Origin: SFFI01 sp964398655
GTDB taxonomy: Bacteria > Bacillota > Clostridia > Saccharofermentanales > DTU023
Assembly: GCA_964398655.1 (NCBI GenBank)
Contig: CAYNNG010000001.1
Span: forward strand, 52,978 to 116,977
DNA: 64,000 nucleotides
Reading direction: 5' to 3'
In this document: positions 16,535-26,004 of the stretch, one piece after another
Position numbering within the stretch: position 1 is the first letter of the stretch
Layout: each line of letters starts with the position of its first letter
Program-made: the position numbers and the translations under genes
Notes under the pieces: generated by a model
The model's database searches: none
Told to the model about the DNA's origin: nothing
What the model saw: only the letters and a program-made list of their open reading frames with translations

Positions 16535-18013
16535 TTAATAATGCCTTTCCTCGTACCGGCGGCGGATACGGTCCTGCTTTTTCTTGTGATGGAGTTGGTA
16601 GGCCAAGATCAAGGTCAGGGTCAAGAAAAGTGAGAAGCCTAAGAAAATCAAGAACAAGGGCAGGCGGCCAACTACAATCTCGTCTGCGGCCACGGTCTGC
16701 TGGTCTGCTTGTTGAAGTTCCGGAGCGACGACCGTAAAGGACGGGAGAGGCTCCGAAGGTCCGGGCAGGGTTTCCTGAGCCGCCGCGGCGGCCTTGGCCC
16801 CCAAGAGAGGGTCCGCCATGGTAGGCCAGGGGTAGGTTCCGGGTTCATATTCCGCAGCTTCGTCTTTGCGCGGAGCTCCCATGGCCTTAGCCCCTTCTTC
16901 TAAAAGCGTATGCGACATGATGGCGGAACCTACATAGGAATTGGGATATTCGCCGGTATAGGCGGCATCAAAGAGCACAGCAATCAGGTGCCGGCCATCG
17001 TAGGTGGTGGCCGCAGTCGCCAGGCAGTCCCCCGCAATATCGGTCATACCGGCTTTGATGCCATCGATGGAGGCCAGCCAGGGAGAACCCCAGCCACCAT
17101 CACCATAGGTTACCAGGTAGTTGCCATTGACGATATTGGACCAGCCGGACATGGGGTGAAAATTTGTGGGAGGCAGGCTGTACAGCTTAGTGCCCACCAG
17201 ACTTTGAAAGAGGGGGTGACCCATAGCCCGGCGGATGATTTTGACCATATCTTCACAGGTTGTGTGGTGGTCGACATAGCCAAAACCACAGGGATCAAGG
17301 AAGTAGGTGTTTTCACAGCCCAGCTCCTGGGCCTTTTGGTTCATGAGGGCGACAAAATTGTCGATCGTCCCCCCATAATTCTCTGCTAAAGCATTGGCCA
17401 CCTCGTTAGCCGACCGCATCATCATGGCGTACAGGCAGGAAATGGTGGGGCAGATTTCCCCAGGCATAAAGCCCGCGGTAGTAGATTCTGGCGCGGGCAT
17501 GGCGCAGGACAGGTCACTAAAGTAGATGGGCTTGGCCGGATCGTAGTCGGGATGTTCCAGAATTACCAGGGCCGTCATGATCTTGGTCATAGAGGCCGGA
17601 TAGGCAATGGCGTCCGTGTTCTCGCCCAATAGAATCTCGCCTGTATCTCCATCGGCCACGATATAGGCCGCGCAGGCAATCTGATCCAAGCTGGGCCAAG
17701 CATCTACGGGGCGGGGCACATCGCTCACCATCTCGGACCACTCTTGGTCGCTGAATTCCAGCCGGGTAGTCTCCTCACTGCGGCGGTCTTCGTCTTCCGA
17801 CTCGGCTTCCTCCTCGGGCTGGTCCTCGTCCAAGACCAGGTCCAGATCTTGGGGATCCGCCTCGGGCACCGCTGCCTCACCTATGGGCAGGGTCTCAGGA
17901 GACGCTTCTTCCGCCTTTACTTGCCAGCCAAGACTTAAGACCGGGCTGCAGAGCAGCGAGACCAAGGCTAAGCAGCTAAGCAGGAACTGGAATTTCGCTG
18001 ACCCCTTATTCAT
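16535..18013 (-). CDS. dacF: D-alanyl-D-alanine carboxypeptidase (DacF/PBP5 type, peptidase S11)
   Basis: Low-molecular-weight penicillin-binding protein that trims the terminal D-Ala of peptidoglycan stem peptides outside the membrane. Signal peptide about residues 1-35, then a long Glu/Asp-rich segment (40-100) unusual in length. The serine-enzyme motifs are complete: SxxK as S141-M-T-K144, SxN as S201-A-N203, and KTG in the variant form K320-A-G322. A C-terminal transmembrane helix near residues 455-480 and a basic tail anchor it, in place of the usual amphipathic helix. The start overlaps the upstream gene by 8 bases. 492 residues. Confidence 0.93.
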   Translation of the reverse strand: MNKGSAKFQFLLSCLALVSLLCSPVLSLGWQVKAEEASPETLPIGEAAVPEADPQDLDLVLDEDQPEEEAESEDEDRRSEETTRLEFSDQEWSEMVSDVPRPVDAWPSLDQIACAAYIVADGDTGEILLGENTDAIAYPASMTKIMTALVILEHPDYDPAKPIYFSDLSCAMPAPESTTAGFMPGEICPTISCLYAMMMRSANEVANALAENYGGTIDNFVALMNQKAQELGCENTYFLDPCGFGYVDHHTTCEDMVKIIRRAMGHPLFQSLVGTKLYSLPPTNFHPMSGWSNIVNGNYLVTYGDGGWGSPWLASIDGIKAGMTDIAGDCLATAATTYDGRHLIAVLFDAAYTGEYPNSYVGSAIMSHTLLEEGAKAMGAPRKDEAAEYEPGTYPWPTMADPLLGAKAAAAAQETLPGPSEPLPSFTVVAPELQQADQQTVAADEIVVGRLPLFLIFLGFSLFLTLTLILAYQLHHKKKQDRIRRRYEERHY

Positions 18014-19553
18014 GAAGGCCCGCCTCTCGCTGACGGCTATGGAGGGAAATCAGGTCAAAGACCTGATCTCCCAGGCCCTCCTGGGTGGACAGGTTTTGGA
18101 AAATCTGCTCGTCTCCCAGCTGGCCTGCCTCCCGCAGGAGGTAGGAGGCCAAGGCCGGAGGAAAATCTATGCCACTCTCCTCTACCAGGATCTCCGCCAT
18201 TTGCGCCCGGCTCTTGTCTTTACTAAAGGCACGGCCAAAGATCGCGTCCGAGGCAAGCTCCCAAGACCAGAGGGGGTTATAAGAAGATAAGACAACCTGC
18301 AAGTCCCCTTCTTTCGCAGACTTGCTGTCCAGCTTGCAGGCCGCAAAGCCCGCCGCGGCACCTCCGTCCAGGAGGTAGTCAGAGCGGTCGTAGAGTGACC
18401 GGCAGGACCGGTTGATGGCTTTGTCATTGTTGAAGATGGCCCGCAGATGACTGCGCCAGGACCGTTGGTAGTCACGACCTAGGCTAAAGCGGCCCGTTTC
18501 GCGCAAGTCCTGCAGGGACTTAGCGAGGAGCTCGCGGTTGCGGCCAATTAATTCAAACAGCAGGGCTTCAAAGGCGGGAGGCCAAATAGTGTTGAGGCTG
18601 TCCACGGGACCCGACTTGAATTTGCGTTTGAGACTGAAACTGCCAGACCGGAAAAAATCGCTGAAGAGGCGGTTGGCATTTTCGGCGATGAGACTGTACC
18701 CAACCGGCAAGCCCATGCTTTTGACATACAGGGCCGCCAGGCTGAAGTCCAGATCGTTAGAAGTCAAGGCCAAGTCCATGATCTTGCCTGCTTCCAAGAG
18801 TTCATGGCCGAAAAGTTCCGACAGGGTAATGAGGAGCAGGGACATCTGGCAAACTAGGGAGATAGGCGAACTTTCATCCGCGGCTAAGAGCCGGATATCC
18901 TGCTGGGCCAAACGGGAGCAGAGGTCACAGCCTTGCCAGAGCTTGCGGTAGGCCCCTTCCGCTTCCTCCAGGCCTTGTCCGAAATAAAAGCCCAGGGCCA
19001 GGTCCTTGCTGAGATAGGACTCTAATCTGGGTAAATCCGCAGGATCAAAACGTCCATCCAAAAAATAGAGGGGGTAAAGCGGGTCTGTGGGCTGATTGGC
19101 CGCTGCGAGGGCCAGAACCTGGTCCAGGCGGGGGCCAGCCAGGCAATAATATATTTCGTCCTCCTGGGCCCAGCAGTTAAAGAGTTCGCGAGCCAGGGCT
19201 TGGGCGTAGTCTGCCCGGCTGCCGGAAGGCCCCTTATCCGCGAAAATCACTACCTCATCCAGTTTATAAGGATTGAGGGCCTTAACCTCAAAAGGCCGGC
19301 TGGCAAAGTCTTCTCCAAAAGCCCGGTCACAAATCTGGGCCAGGGTGTTGGCGTCTGGGTCATCAATGAAGATACGGAGGCAGGCCGCCATCTGCTGGCT
19401 AAAGGTCAAACCTTGCAAGGAAGTGAGAAAGTCCTTGGGCAGGCTGGGAAAGTCCGCTGGGACAAAGGTACCCCCCTGAGGGCCGTAGGCAGCCAGGCTG
19501 GCTTCTTTAAAGCTTAAAGTTAAATCAGGATCACGCGTGGATATAAAGTGCAA
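18006..19553 (-). CDS. Degenerate threonine-synthase-like protein (probable pseudoenzyme)
   Basis: 515 residues with the threonine synthase layout: FISTRDPDLTLSFKEASLAA and GPQGGTFVPADFPSLP at the N-terminus, and in the C-terminal half YVKSMGLPVGYSLIAENANR followed by FSDFFRSGSFSLKRKFKSGP and the EALLFELIGRN helix. Catalytic parts have gone. The lysine that binds PLP (FHGPTLAFKD in true enzymes) aligns with KGPSGSRAD, giving Ala114, and the phosphate-binding SGDTG loop is replaced by LAGPRLDQV. It should not bind PLP covalently. The start is TTG 19553 with AAGGAG upstream. Translationally coupled to the DacF gene. Function unknown. Confidence 0.75.
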   Translation of the reverse strand: MHFISTRDPDLTLSFKEASLAAYGPQGGTFVPADFPSLPKDFLTSLQGLTFSQQMAACLRIFIDDPDANTLAQICDRAFGEDFASRPFEVKALNPYKLDEVVIFADKGPSGSRADYAQALARELFNCWAQEDEIYYCLAGPRLDQVLALAAANQPTDPLYPLYFLDGRFDPADLPRLESYLSKDLALGFYFGQGLEEAEGAYRKLWQGCDLCSRLAQQDIRLLAADESSPISLVCQMSLLLITLSELFGHELLEAGKIMDLALTSNDLDFSLAALYVKSMGLPVGYSLIAENANRLFSDFFRSGSFSLKRKFKSGPVDSLNTIWPPAFEALLFELIGRNRELLAKSLQDLRETGRFSLGRDYQRSWRSHLRAIFNNDKAINRSCRSLYDRSDYLLDGGAAAGFAACKLDSKSAKEGDLQVVLSSYNPLWSWELASDAIFGRAFSKDKSRAQMAEILVEESGIDFPPALASYLLREAGQLGDEQIFQNLSTQEGLGDQVFDLISLHSRQREAGLHE

Positions 19554-19619
19554 AGTCTTCTCTCCTTAAGACAGGTTAGGTAAATTAACTGGTTGGCAGC
19601 TGTGAGCCCCTGTACAGGC

Positions 19620-20501
19620 TTAGGGAGTCGTGTTCGGCTCCCTTGTAAGGTCGGGCTCAGAATTTTCTGCGAGGCTTTCCTGGTCCGGGGCAGTTTCTTC
19701 ACTGGCTAAACCCAGGCTAGATGGTCTAGTTTCCTCACTCGGCCTAGGTGGTCTGCCTGCGGTCAGCCAGGCCTGATAGTCTTCTAAAATCTTGCCCACC
19801 TCGGGGTAATCCGCTGCCCGCTGGTGCAGTTCCTCTTCCAGCCAGTCCAGCTTTTCGATGCGTTCAATCTCCAGGGCCTGGCCAGCTAAAATCTGGGGCC
19901 GCCAGTAGAAGAAAAAGATGAGGAGAATCAGGATACCTACCCCTACAGCTATGATAATCGTGTGGGCGGTTTTGCGTTTTTCTTGCGGGCTCTCAAAAAT
20001 TAGGGAGGGCTGGTTGTGGATACTGTCGCTGGTTTCCTGGTCCAGGGATGGGGCCTTTTGCAGGATACTCTCCATGGCGATTTGCTTTTTAACCGGGGTT
20101 AAAGATCTTTCCCGCCGGTGGAGCTTGGCATTTTCCCGCCGAATGGCTCCGGCTTCTCTTTGCGCCTCTCGCAATTCCTGTTCCAGCTGCTGTTTTTCTT
20201 CCGGCTCCATCTCCAAAAGATGAGCCCGGCCCAGATAGTCCTCCGCTTCCTCAAACTTGCCAGCTGCCCCCAGGAGGACACCGTAAAGGTGGTTGGCCTG
20301 GGGGAAAAGCGGATAGTCACGGCAAATTTGGGCCAGAGCGGACAGAGCTTGTTCCTCCTGGCCGGAAACATAGAGTTTTAAGGCCGCATTGTAGGAAGCC
20401 GCCACCCGGTAGAGCTCGCCCGGGGGAGCAAAAAAGCTAAGGTCAGCCTCGGTGAGAGGCTGAAAGTAGTCTATACGCAGTTTCCAGTTAAACAGGCTCA
20501 T
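19620..20501 (-). CDS. TPR-containing single-pass membrane protein, unknown function
   Basis: 293 residues. Residues 30-95 look like tetratricopeptide repeats (AASYNAALKLYVSGQEEQAL, then FPQANHLYGVLLGAAGKFEE). A charged coiled-coil stretch follows (about 98-135). One transmembrane helix lies near 188-206 (HTIIIAVGVGILILLIFFFY), and the acidic Pro/Ser/Glu-rich C-terminal tail is presumably extracytoplasmic. No catalytic motif. It follows folC by 23 bases and precedes the threonine-synthase-like gene. I do not recognise a named family. Confidence 0.7.
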   Translation of the reverse strand: MSLFNWKLRIDYFQPLTEADLSFFAPPGELYRVAASYNAALKLYVSGQEEQALSALAQICRDYPLFPQANHLYGVLLGAAGKFEEAEDYLGRAHLLEMEPEEKQQLEQELREAQREAGAIRRENAKLHRRERSLTPVKKQIAMESILQKAPSLDQETSDSIHNQPSLIFESPQEKRKTAHTIIIAVGVGILILLIFFFYWRPQILAGQALEIERIEKLDWLEEELHQRAADYPEVGKILEDYQAWLTAGRPPRPSEETRPSSLGLASEETAPDQESLAENSEPDLTREPNTTP

Positions 20502-20524
20502 TATTTCCTAGTTTATAGGCTGGT

Positions 20525-21979
20525 TTATTCGCCATCCAGGGCCTGGCCCCAGAGTTCACGCCGCAGGTAGGGGCGCAGGTTGCCGATGAGGTAAAGGGAG
20601 CCAAAAACGACCAGACCTTTGCCTTCTCGTTCGGCCTGGGCGAGAGCAGCCAGCAAGGTTTTTTCCATATCTGGACTATAGCAAATTTTTCGTGCCAGGT
20701 CTTGCTGGGCCAGTTTATCTGGGCTGTGCAGGGGCTCTTCCAAATTCCAAACCTGGTCATCTTCCCAGCCTAAAACTCCCTGGAGCTCGCTGGCTAAGGC
20801 ATGAACCTGCATGGTCCGGGGCACCGGGCATTCTGTGCAGTAAACGGTAGCAGGCGTCCGATTCTCGCCATTTAGGACCAAGGAAAGCATTTTGGCGTGT
20901 TCTTTGTCCGCCAGGATACCCACCATATAAATATGTTCTTCGTCATTAAAGTGGGCATGAATTTCCCGGGCCAGGGCAGCACAACCTTGGACATTGTGGG
21001 CGCCGTCGATCATGACCAGGGGGTCTTGCCGCATAATTTCCAGACGACCGGGCCAACGTGTGCGGGCCAGGCCTTCCGCAATCTGTTCGTCCGTAGCGAA
21101 GCTGCGGCAGGCCTTAATTGCCAGGCCGGCATTCATCTGCTGATAGTCCCCGCGCAGCTTGATACGCCAGAGGCGGTCTGAGCCAGCCAACTTAAAGCTT
21201 TGGCCCTGGCGGTCCACCTCATGGTCAGAAAACATGTTAGCAGACACCAGGGTCAGGGGGGATCCCAGGTCCTGGGCCTTGCGCTCTACTACCTCCAAGG
21301 CAGAGCCCCCCTCCTGGGAGGTCTCCTGGATATCTCTAGGATCATACAAAATAACCGGGCAGCCCTGTTTAATAATTCCGGCCTTTTCAACCGCAATTTC
21401 ACCCAGGGTATTGCCCAGGCGGTCCATATGGTCGTAGCCCAAGGCCGTAATCACGGAAACTAGGGGCTGGGTCAAGACATTGGTTGAATCCAGGCGTCCG
21501 CCCATACCAACTTCAATCACCGCCATATCAACTTTTTCTCGAGCATAGTAGAGATAGGCCACAGCAGTCAGCATCTCAAAGACAGTAGGGTGATCAAAGC
21601 CTTCCGTCAGCATCTGGTCAATGGATACCCGGATTTCGGTTAATAGGGCCGCAAAATCTTCTTCACTAATTTCGGGGCTGCGGAAGTGGTCTTCAAAGTC
21701 CGCCAGGCCTTGCCGGCCATCAATAATTCGGATGCGCTCGTTAAAGCGTTCCAGGTAGGGAGAGGTGAACCAACCCACCTTCTTATCCGCCACGGCGGCT
21801 ACATGGGCACAATAGGCAGACACCGAACCCTTGCCGTTGGTCCCTGCAATATGAACGCAGGGGTAGTTTTCCTGGGGATTGCCCAGAAGGTCTAGGAGTT
21901 TCGTAATGCGCTGCAGACCGGGACGGATGCCAAAATCATTGGCTTGGAAAAGATAGTCTAAAGCTTCTGGAAAATTCAT
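20525..21979 (-). CDS. folC: Folylpolyglutamate synthase / dihydrofolate synthase
   Basis: Mur-ligase-like enzyme that adds glutamate to folates. ATP loop HIAGTNGKGSVSAY at about residues 43-56, SPYLERFNERIRI, then VIEVGMGGRLDSTN and TALGYDHMDRLGNTLGEIA. The C-terminal domain begins RWPGRLEIM and MIDGAHNVQGCAALA. 484 residues, slightly longer than usual because of insertions in the C-terminal domain. ATG 21979 gives the canonical start MNFPEALDYL. Confidence 0.94.
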   Translation of the reverse strand: MNFPEALDYLFQANDFGIRPGLQRITKLLDLLGNPQENYPCVHIAGTNGKGSVSAYCAHVAAVADKKVGWFTSPYLERFNERIRIIDGRQGLADFEDHFRSPEISEEDFAALLTEIRVSIDQMLTEGFDHPTVFEMLTAVAYLYYAREKVDMAVIEVGMGGRLDSTNVLTQPLVSVITALGYDHMDRLGNTLGEIAVEKAGIIKQGCPVILYDPRDIQETSQEGGSALEVVERKAQDLGSPLTLVSANMFSDHEVDRQGQSFKLAGSDRLWRIKLRGDYQQMNAGLAIKACRSFATDEQIAEGLARTRWPGRLEIMRQDPLVMIDGAHNVQGCAALAREIHAHFNDEEHIYMVGILADKEHAKMLSLVLNGENRTPATVYCTECPVPRTMQVHALASELQGVLGWEDDQVWNLEEPLHSPDKLAQQDLARKICYSPDMEKTLLAALAQAEREGKGLVVFGSLYLIGNLRPYLRRELWGQALDGE

Positions 21980-22064
21980 GTGCTTCTTAGCTCCAAACTG
22001 TTGATATTAGGGTCTTAAAGTCTTGATCCTGGGGGGAAGGTCGGCTTTACCGAGCACAAGCTAA

Positions 22065-22087
22065 AAGCCCGCCTCACAGGGCGGCTT
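22065..22087 (-). terminator. Probable terminator after the GtrA-like gene
   Basis: Imperfect GC-rich hairpin (AAGCCCGCC, loop, GGGCGGCTT) followed on the minus strand by CTTTTAG, about 40 bases past the stop codon at 22129. Confidence 0.5.
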
Positions 22088-22128
22088 CAAGCTCAGGCAA
22101 GAGACTCTAGCCCCATATTGTAGCAGAT

Positions 22129-22623
22129 TTATTTTTCTTTCTTGCGGAATACCAGAAACTTACCTACCAGGTAGTTGGCCAGCACCACAAAAACTGCTCC
22201 GATCAGCTTAGCCCAGGGGACCCGGAAGAAGGGCACCTTGTCCTGGAAGTCCAAGACATTATAGAAGAGGGCAAAAAAGCCGTTATCAAAAATCAGAGAA
22301 ATCAGGATGCGGGAGCTGAAAAAGCTTAAGAATTCCGGCCACAGGTGACCCGTAGAATGGAAGACAAAGCCGCGGTTAATCCAAAAGGCAAAGATAATGG
22401 AGATTACGATAGCCAAGCTATTAAAGACAATATTTCTACCATTTTCGTAGCCAAAGGCCTCACCCAGGAGGGTGAGGACCACAAAATTAACCAGGGTCGT
22501 CAGGACACCGGCAATGAGGTAACGGATAATTTCTGACTGCAGGAAGCGGGCGATCAAGCCCTTAAGCTTAGCGCTCAGGCCCTGCTGACCTTGCGGGTCT
22601 TCCCTGACTTCTGTCTCTGGCAT
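22129..22623 (-). CDS. GtrA-like family membrane protein
   Basis: 164 residues with four hydrophobic helices in the GtrA pattern: IIRYLIAGVLTTLVNFVVL, NSLAIVISIIFAFWINRGFVF, a third around SSRILISLIFDNGFFALFY, and the fourth LIGAVFVVLANYLVGKFLVF ending in basic RKKEK. Family members are thought to flip or help transfer lipid-linked sugars for cell-surface polysaccharides. I chose ATG 22623 because an upstream extension would run back through the end of the cohesin gene. It lies 17 bases after that gene, in a three-gene surface cluster. Confidence 0.82.
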   Translation of the reverse strand: MPETEVREDPQGQQGLSAKLKGLIARFLQSEIIRYLIAGVLTTLVNFVVLTLLGEAFGYENGRNIVFNSLAIVISIIFAFWINRGFVFHSTGHLWPEFLSFFSSRILISLIFDNGFFALFYNVLDFQDKVPFFRVPWAKLIGAVFVVLANYLVGKFLVFRKKEK

Positions 22624-22640
22624 ATACCGACTCACCGCTC

Positions 22641-23816
22641 TTAGCCTAGGAGGTTGCGTTTGAGCGTATAAACCAAGACTGCTAAGGAAGAGAGCCCCAC
22701 GATGGAGACCAAGAGGATCTTCCAACTATTGTCTGCGCTGCCACCTAAGAAAGAGCCCTGTTTGTTGGCTTGGGACTCACTGGCCTTGAGTTTAGCCAGG
22801 TCATAGTACTTAAAACGCTGGGTATTCTCTTCATAGGTATAAAAGGCCGGGGCCGACTGCGACTTGAGGTAATAAAGGGTCAGCTGCTTGCTTTCTGACT
22901 TGGCGACGGGAATGTTAACCCCCATCATTTGCGCGGTATCACCTTTAAAGCCGGCCGGAATTTCTTCCAGCGGCAGGCCATTTTCTGGCACATAGAGTAA
23001 TTCACCAGTAACAGATTTCAGTTCAGATTCCGGTTTTGCCGCCTCGGAGGGCTCGGTCCGCTTAGGTTCTGGCACACTGGGTTTGCTCGGAGCTGTGGTG
23101 GCGGCGGGGGTAGTCTCTTCCTCGTTAAGCTTGCCGATCCCGTAGCCTTCAGGGTCCTGACCCTCTAGGCCTGCGGCCGGCTGCAACTGGTTGTCAGGAT
23201 TATAAGGTTCTTCAATGCCGGGAGCTGGGGGTTCTTGCGGCAGGTCACCCGGAGGCAGAGGATCATTGGATAAGGGCTGGTCCACAATATCTGTAATCTG
23301 GAAGTCCAGGTTTTCGCTGGTGGCGTCTACTTTAGTGCCATCTGACAGCTGGACATAGGAGGGCTGCTGAGACGAGTCAAACTTAAATGAGGTCGGGCCG
23401 ATGGCCGCGTCCGCCTTGGCGGTAAATTCTAGCTCGGCAATCACGTCGCCCGGAGCAGCGTAAGGAATACCCATGGCCAGGAGGGCGATGATTCCATTTT
23501 TATCCTGCATTTCAAAAATATTCAGGGAATCGGCTGGCGAGGCTACCTCACCGCCCAAGGTACCCAGGAAGCTGGAATTGCCCTTGACAAAGTTAAAGTT
23601 GTCCACCGGATATTTTACATAAACTTGGACCAGGTTAACTCCGACCGCGGCGCCGGTAGCAAAGATCTGCACCTTGAAGCTCTGGCCTCTCTGGACGGCG
23701 TCTGGTGAAGTCATACCAACCACTGCGGTCGCCAGGACCGGTTGGGATAAGAAAAGGCATATACACAAAAAGAGCAAGAGAAGTTTACTTCCCCTAGAGT
23801 CTGTGCTTCTACTCAT
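22641..23816 (-). CDS. Membrane-anchored cohesin-domain protein
   Basis: 391 residues from ATG 23816 (GGAG 8 bases upstream; the longer frame start is not supported). Signal peptide at about 10-30 (LLLLFLCICLFLSQPVLA). A cohesin-like beta-sandwich follows, roughly residues 33-165, with alternating hydrophobic strands and phrases such as VNLVQVYVKYPVDNF and APGDVIAELEFTAK. Then comes a Pro/Glu-rich linker (about 175-265) and a second small domain. A C-terminal helix and basic stop (ILLVSIVGLSSLAVLVYTLK) anchor it. The neighbouring gene ends in a dockerin, so the pair may assemble non-covalently at the cell surface. The cohesin call is from pattern reading. Confidence 0.7.
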   Translation of the reverse strand: MSRSTDSRGSKLLLLFLCICLFLSQPVLATAVVGMTSPDAVQRGQSFKVQIFATGAAVGVNLVQVYVKYPVDNFNFVKGNSSFLGTLGGEVASPADSLNIFEMQDKNGIIALLAMGIPYAAPGDVIAELEFTAKADAAIGPTSFKFDSSQQPSYVQLSDGTKVDATSENLDFQITDIVDQPLSNDPLPPGDLPQEPPAPGIEEPYNPDNQLQPAAGLEGQDPEGYGIGKLNEEETTPAATTAPSKPSVPEPKRTEPSEAAKPESELKSVTGELLYVPENGLPLEEIPAGFKGDTAQMMGVNIPVAKSESKQLTLYYLKSQSAPAFYTYEENTQRFKYYDLAKLKASESQANKQGSFLGGSADNSWKILLVSIVGLSSLAVLVYTLKRNLLG

Positions 23817-23892
23817 GTCATCATCTCCAATCTGTGGGATTATATGAGGGATTTTAGGAGGAAAATCTCGCAGCAAAAGCTGGCAGCCTCGC

Positions 23893-26004
23893 CTATTCCA
23901 CTAGGGTTTGGGCAATCGGCGCAACCTGAATTACATGGTTTTTCAGGGCCCAGAGGTCCAGCATATTTACGAGGCCATCCTGGTTAATATCCATAGCCAG
24001 GTCATAAGCCGTATCCACGTTGATCTCCCCGCGGATAATGCGGTCACGCATGGCCTGGAAGTCGCTGAGGTCGATATAACCGTCGCCATTGGCATCGCCT
24101 AAAATAACCAGGGGAAACTGGTTGACCGCCTGGCCATTTTCTCTCAATTGAAGAAGAGAGCCTGTACCGGCTCTTTCTATAGCATTCTGTCCGTCAGCTG
24201 CCAGTACTTCTATGTTATAACTAGGCGGTAAATTGCTGTACTGGCCTTTGAGATAGCTTGCAGCGTTGCTCCCCTGCAAGGGGTCTGCCCCGTAAAGATA
24301 GCCCAGGGAGGAAATCTGATAGCTGGAGGAGGAAATCTTGGGCAGGCCCTCCGCATCTACGTTGGCTGTGAGGGGGCTTTGTTCCACATAAAGCCGGTAG
24401 TTGCGGCTGACCCCGTTATTCGCGACCACCTGTAAAATAATTTCGTTGGGACCGGGCCTTAACTGGTAGACCCCCATGCCCGCCACCGTGGAATCCGGGC
24501 TCCAAGGCAGGGCATCCACTGCCAGGCCCCGGCTGGCCGCGGAGATTTCTAGCTTATACTCATAGCGTTCGGGACGAAAGTTGGGAATCACCTGGCCATT
24601 GACCCGGATAGCCTTCAGCCAGTTGTTGGGATTGCCCCCGCCGGTAGGTGAAGGTGTAAGCTCTGGCATATCCAGGAAAACTGGGATCAGGAACTCTTTA
24701 CTTTCCTGTAGGGCTCCCATCTCCAGGTAGGCATTATAGACATTGATCGCCTCATACTCCGGAGCCAAAACATTGCCCATGTATTGGTGGGTAAAGGGCC
24801 GAGTATAGCGCGAGACCAAGTTCCACTTCTGCAAGTAGAGGGTATGCTGGTCTACCTTAATGTAGTCTTTGCCGATAAAAATCGCCCCGCCCTTGATGGC
24901 CTTGGCAGGATCTGTCCAAGGGAAGAGCATTTCCGCATTCTTATAGTCTGGATATCCCGCGATGCCGTCGCGGGCCGTCACCAGGCCCATGTAGAGGGGG
25001 TCTCCCCCACCCGTGGCCCCGATATTGTAGAAGTTATAATAGCCCCGCACATCTTCGGAATAGTCTCCGGACACGGAATGTGAGCCATCTGGTCCCACCT
25101 CTTGGATAATACGGGACAGAAGATGGTAGGGTGAAACCCCAGACACTTGACCGGCTTCTTCCAGCAGGCTGGCATAGTCCGTATCAAGACTGCGGCTTTG
25201 GCCCTCTTGGTCCAGGTACGGGATAGGCGAAGCTGCCATAAAGGTATTATTAATTACAGACACCAGACCATGCCGGTAGGCCAGGTCGGGATTATAACGC
25301 TGACTTTCAAATTGGAAAATCTGCACCTCGTCCAAAAAGTTGCGGGGATCCATCTGGAAGGCAATGAGCTCGGCTGAAGCCCCTACCCAGCCCTGTTCGT
25401 ATTCCCGCCAGGAGTTGGTGTAGTAGTTAAAATCCGCATCCGCCTTAGACTTGTACTCGGGGGGAGAGTTGGCAATTACCAGGTTAACCCCTGGCCGGTA
25501 CTCGCCCTTGACGGCGCGGTCAAAGGTATAGTTGGTATGCAGAGGAGAGAAAGTCCATTGGGGGTAGGCGGCGTGCAGCTCCATGAGGGGACCGATATAG
25601 GATTCCGGGAAACCTTTAGCTACCAGGTCCTGCCGAAATTCCTCGCTGCCCAGGCCCGGCATCACGGGCGGGAGCTCAAGCTCATATTGAATACGGATAA
25701 AGGCAGACGAGACATAGCCATGCATATTGTTATACATGATCTCGTACCAGGTGCTGTTGCCTCCGACATCCTCGCCTGGAACCTCACCCAAGACAGTCAC
25801 TTCCACCCCTTTTTTCAGTTCTCTGAGGGGCTCGCGGGAAGTATCTGGGTCCCGGCGCATATAACTGGAAGGGTCTGCCGTCACAAATCCTGATACAGGG
25901 TAGACAGGCTCTGCCTCCTGGTCTTCGTGGAAAAATACCAGAACCTCCACCAAGAGGAGGAGGATTAAAATTGCTCCGAGGAGGGTCTTACCTCTATGCT
26001 TCAC
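23893..26004 (-). CDS. SH3-domain cell-wall hydrolase (glucosaminidase-like) with C-terminal dockerin
   Basis: 703 residues, GTG start with AGGAG upstream. Uncleaved or cleaved N-terminal signal helix (LLGAILILLLLVEVLVFF). Bacterial SH3 domain about 35-105 (YMRRDPDTS through MHGYVSSAFIRI). A glucosaminidase-like catalytic region follows, roughly 115-440, with YPQWTFSPLHTNYTFD, HGLVSVINNTFM, the possible catalytic SRIIQEVGPDGSHSVSG and YYNFYNIGATGGGDPLY. A cadherin-like beta domain lies near 465-545. At the end is a type I dockerin with two calcium loops, DANGDGYIDLSDF and DINQDGLVNMLDL. It probably trims peptidoglycan and docks to the adjacent cohesin protein. Confidence 0.8.
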   Translation of the reverse strand: MKHRGKTLLGAILILLLLVEVLVFFHEDQEAEPVYPVSGFVTADPSSYMRRDPDTSREPLRELKKGVEVTVLGEVPGEDVGGNSTWYEIMYNNMHGYVSSAFIRIQYELELPPVMPGLGSEEFRQDLVAKGFPESYIGPLMELHAAYPQWTFSPLHTNYTFDRAVKGEYRPGVNLVIANSPPEYKSKADADFNYYTNSWREYEQGWVGASAELIAFQMDPRNFLDEVQIFQFESQRYNPDLAYRHGLVSVINNTFMAASPIPYLDQEGQSRSLDTDYASLLEEAGQVSGVSPYHLLSRIIQEVGPDGSHSVSGDYSEDVRGYYNFYNIGATGGGDPLYMGLVTARDGIAGYPDYKNAEMLFPWTDPAKAIKGGAIFIGKDYIKVDQHTLYLQKWNLVSRYTRPFTHQYMGNVLAPEYEAINVYNAYLEMGALQESKEFLIPVFLDMPELTPSPTGGGNPNNWLKAIRVNGQVIPNFRPERYEYKLEISAASRGLAVDALPWSPDSTVAGMGVYQLRPGPNEIILQVVANNGVSRNYRLYVEQSPLTANVDAEGLPKISSSSYQISSLGYLYGADPLQGSNAASYLKGQYSNLPPSYNIEVLAADGQNAIERAGTGSLLQLRENGQAVNQFPLVILGDANGDGYIDLSDFQAMRDRIIRGEINVDTAYDLAMDINQDGLVNMLDLWALKNHVIQVAPIAQTLVE

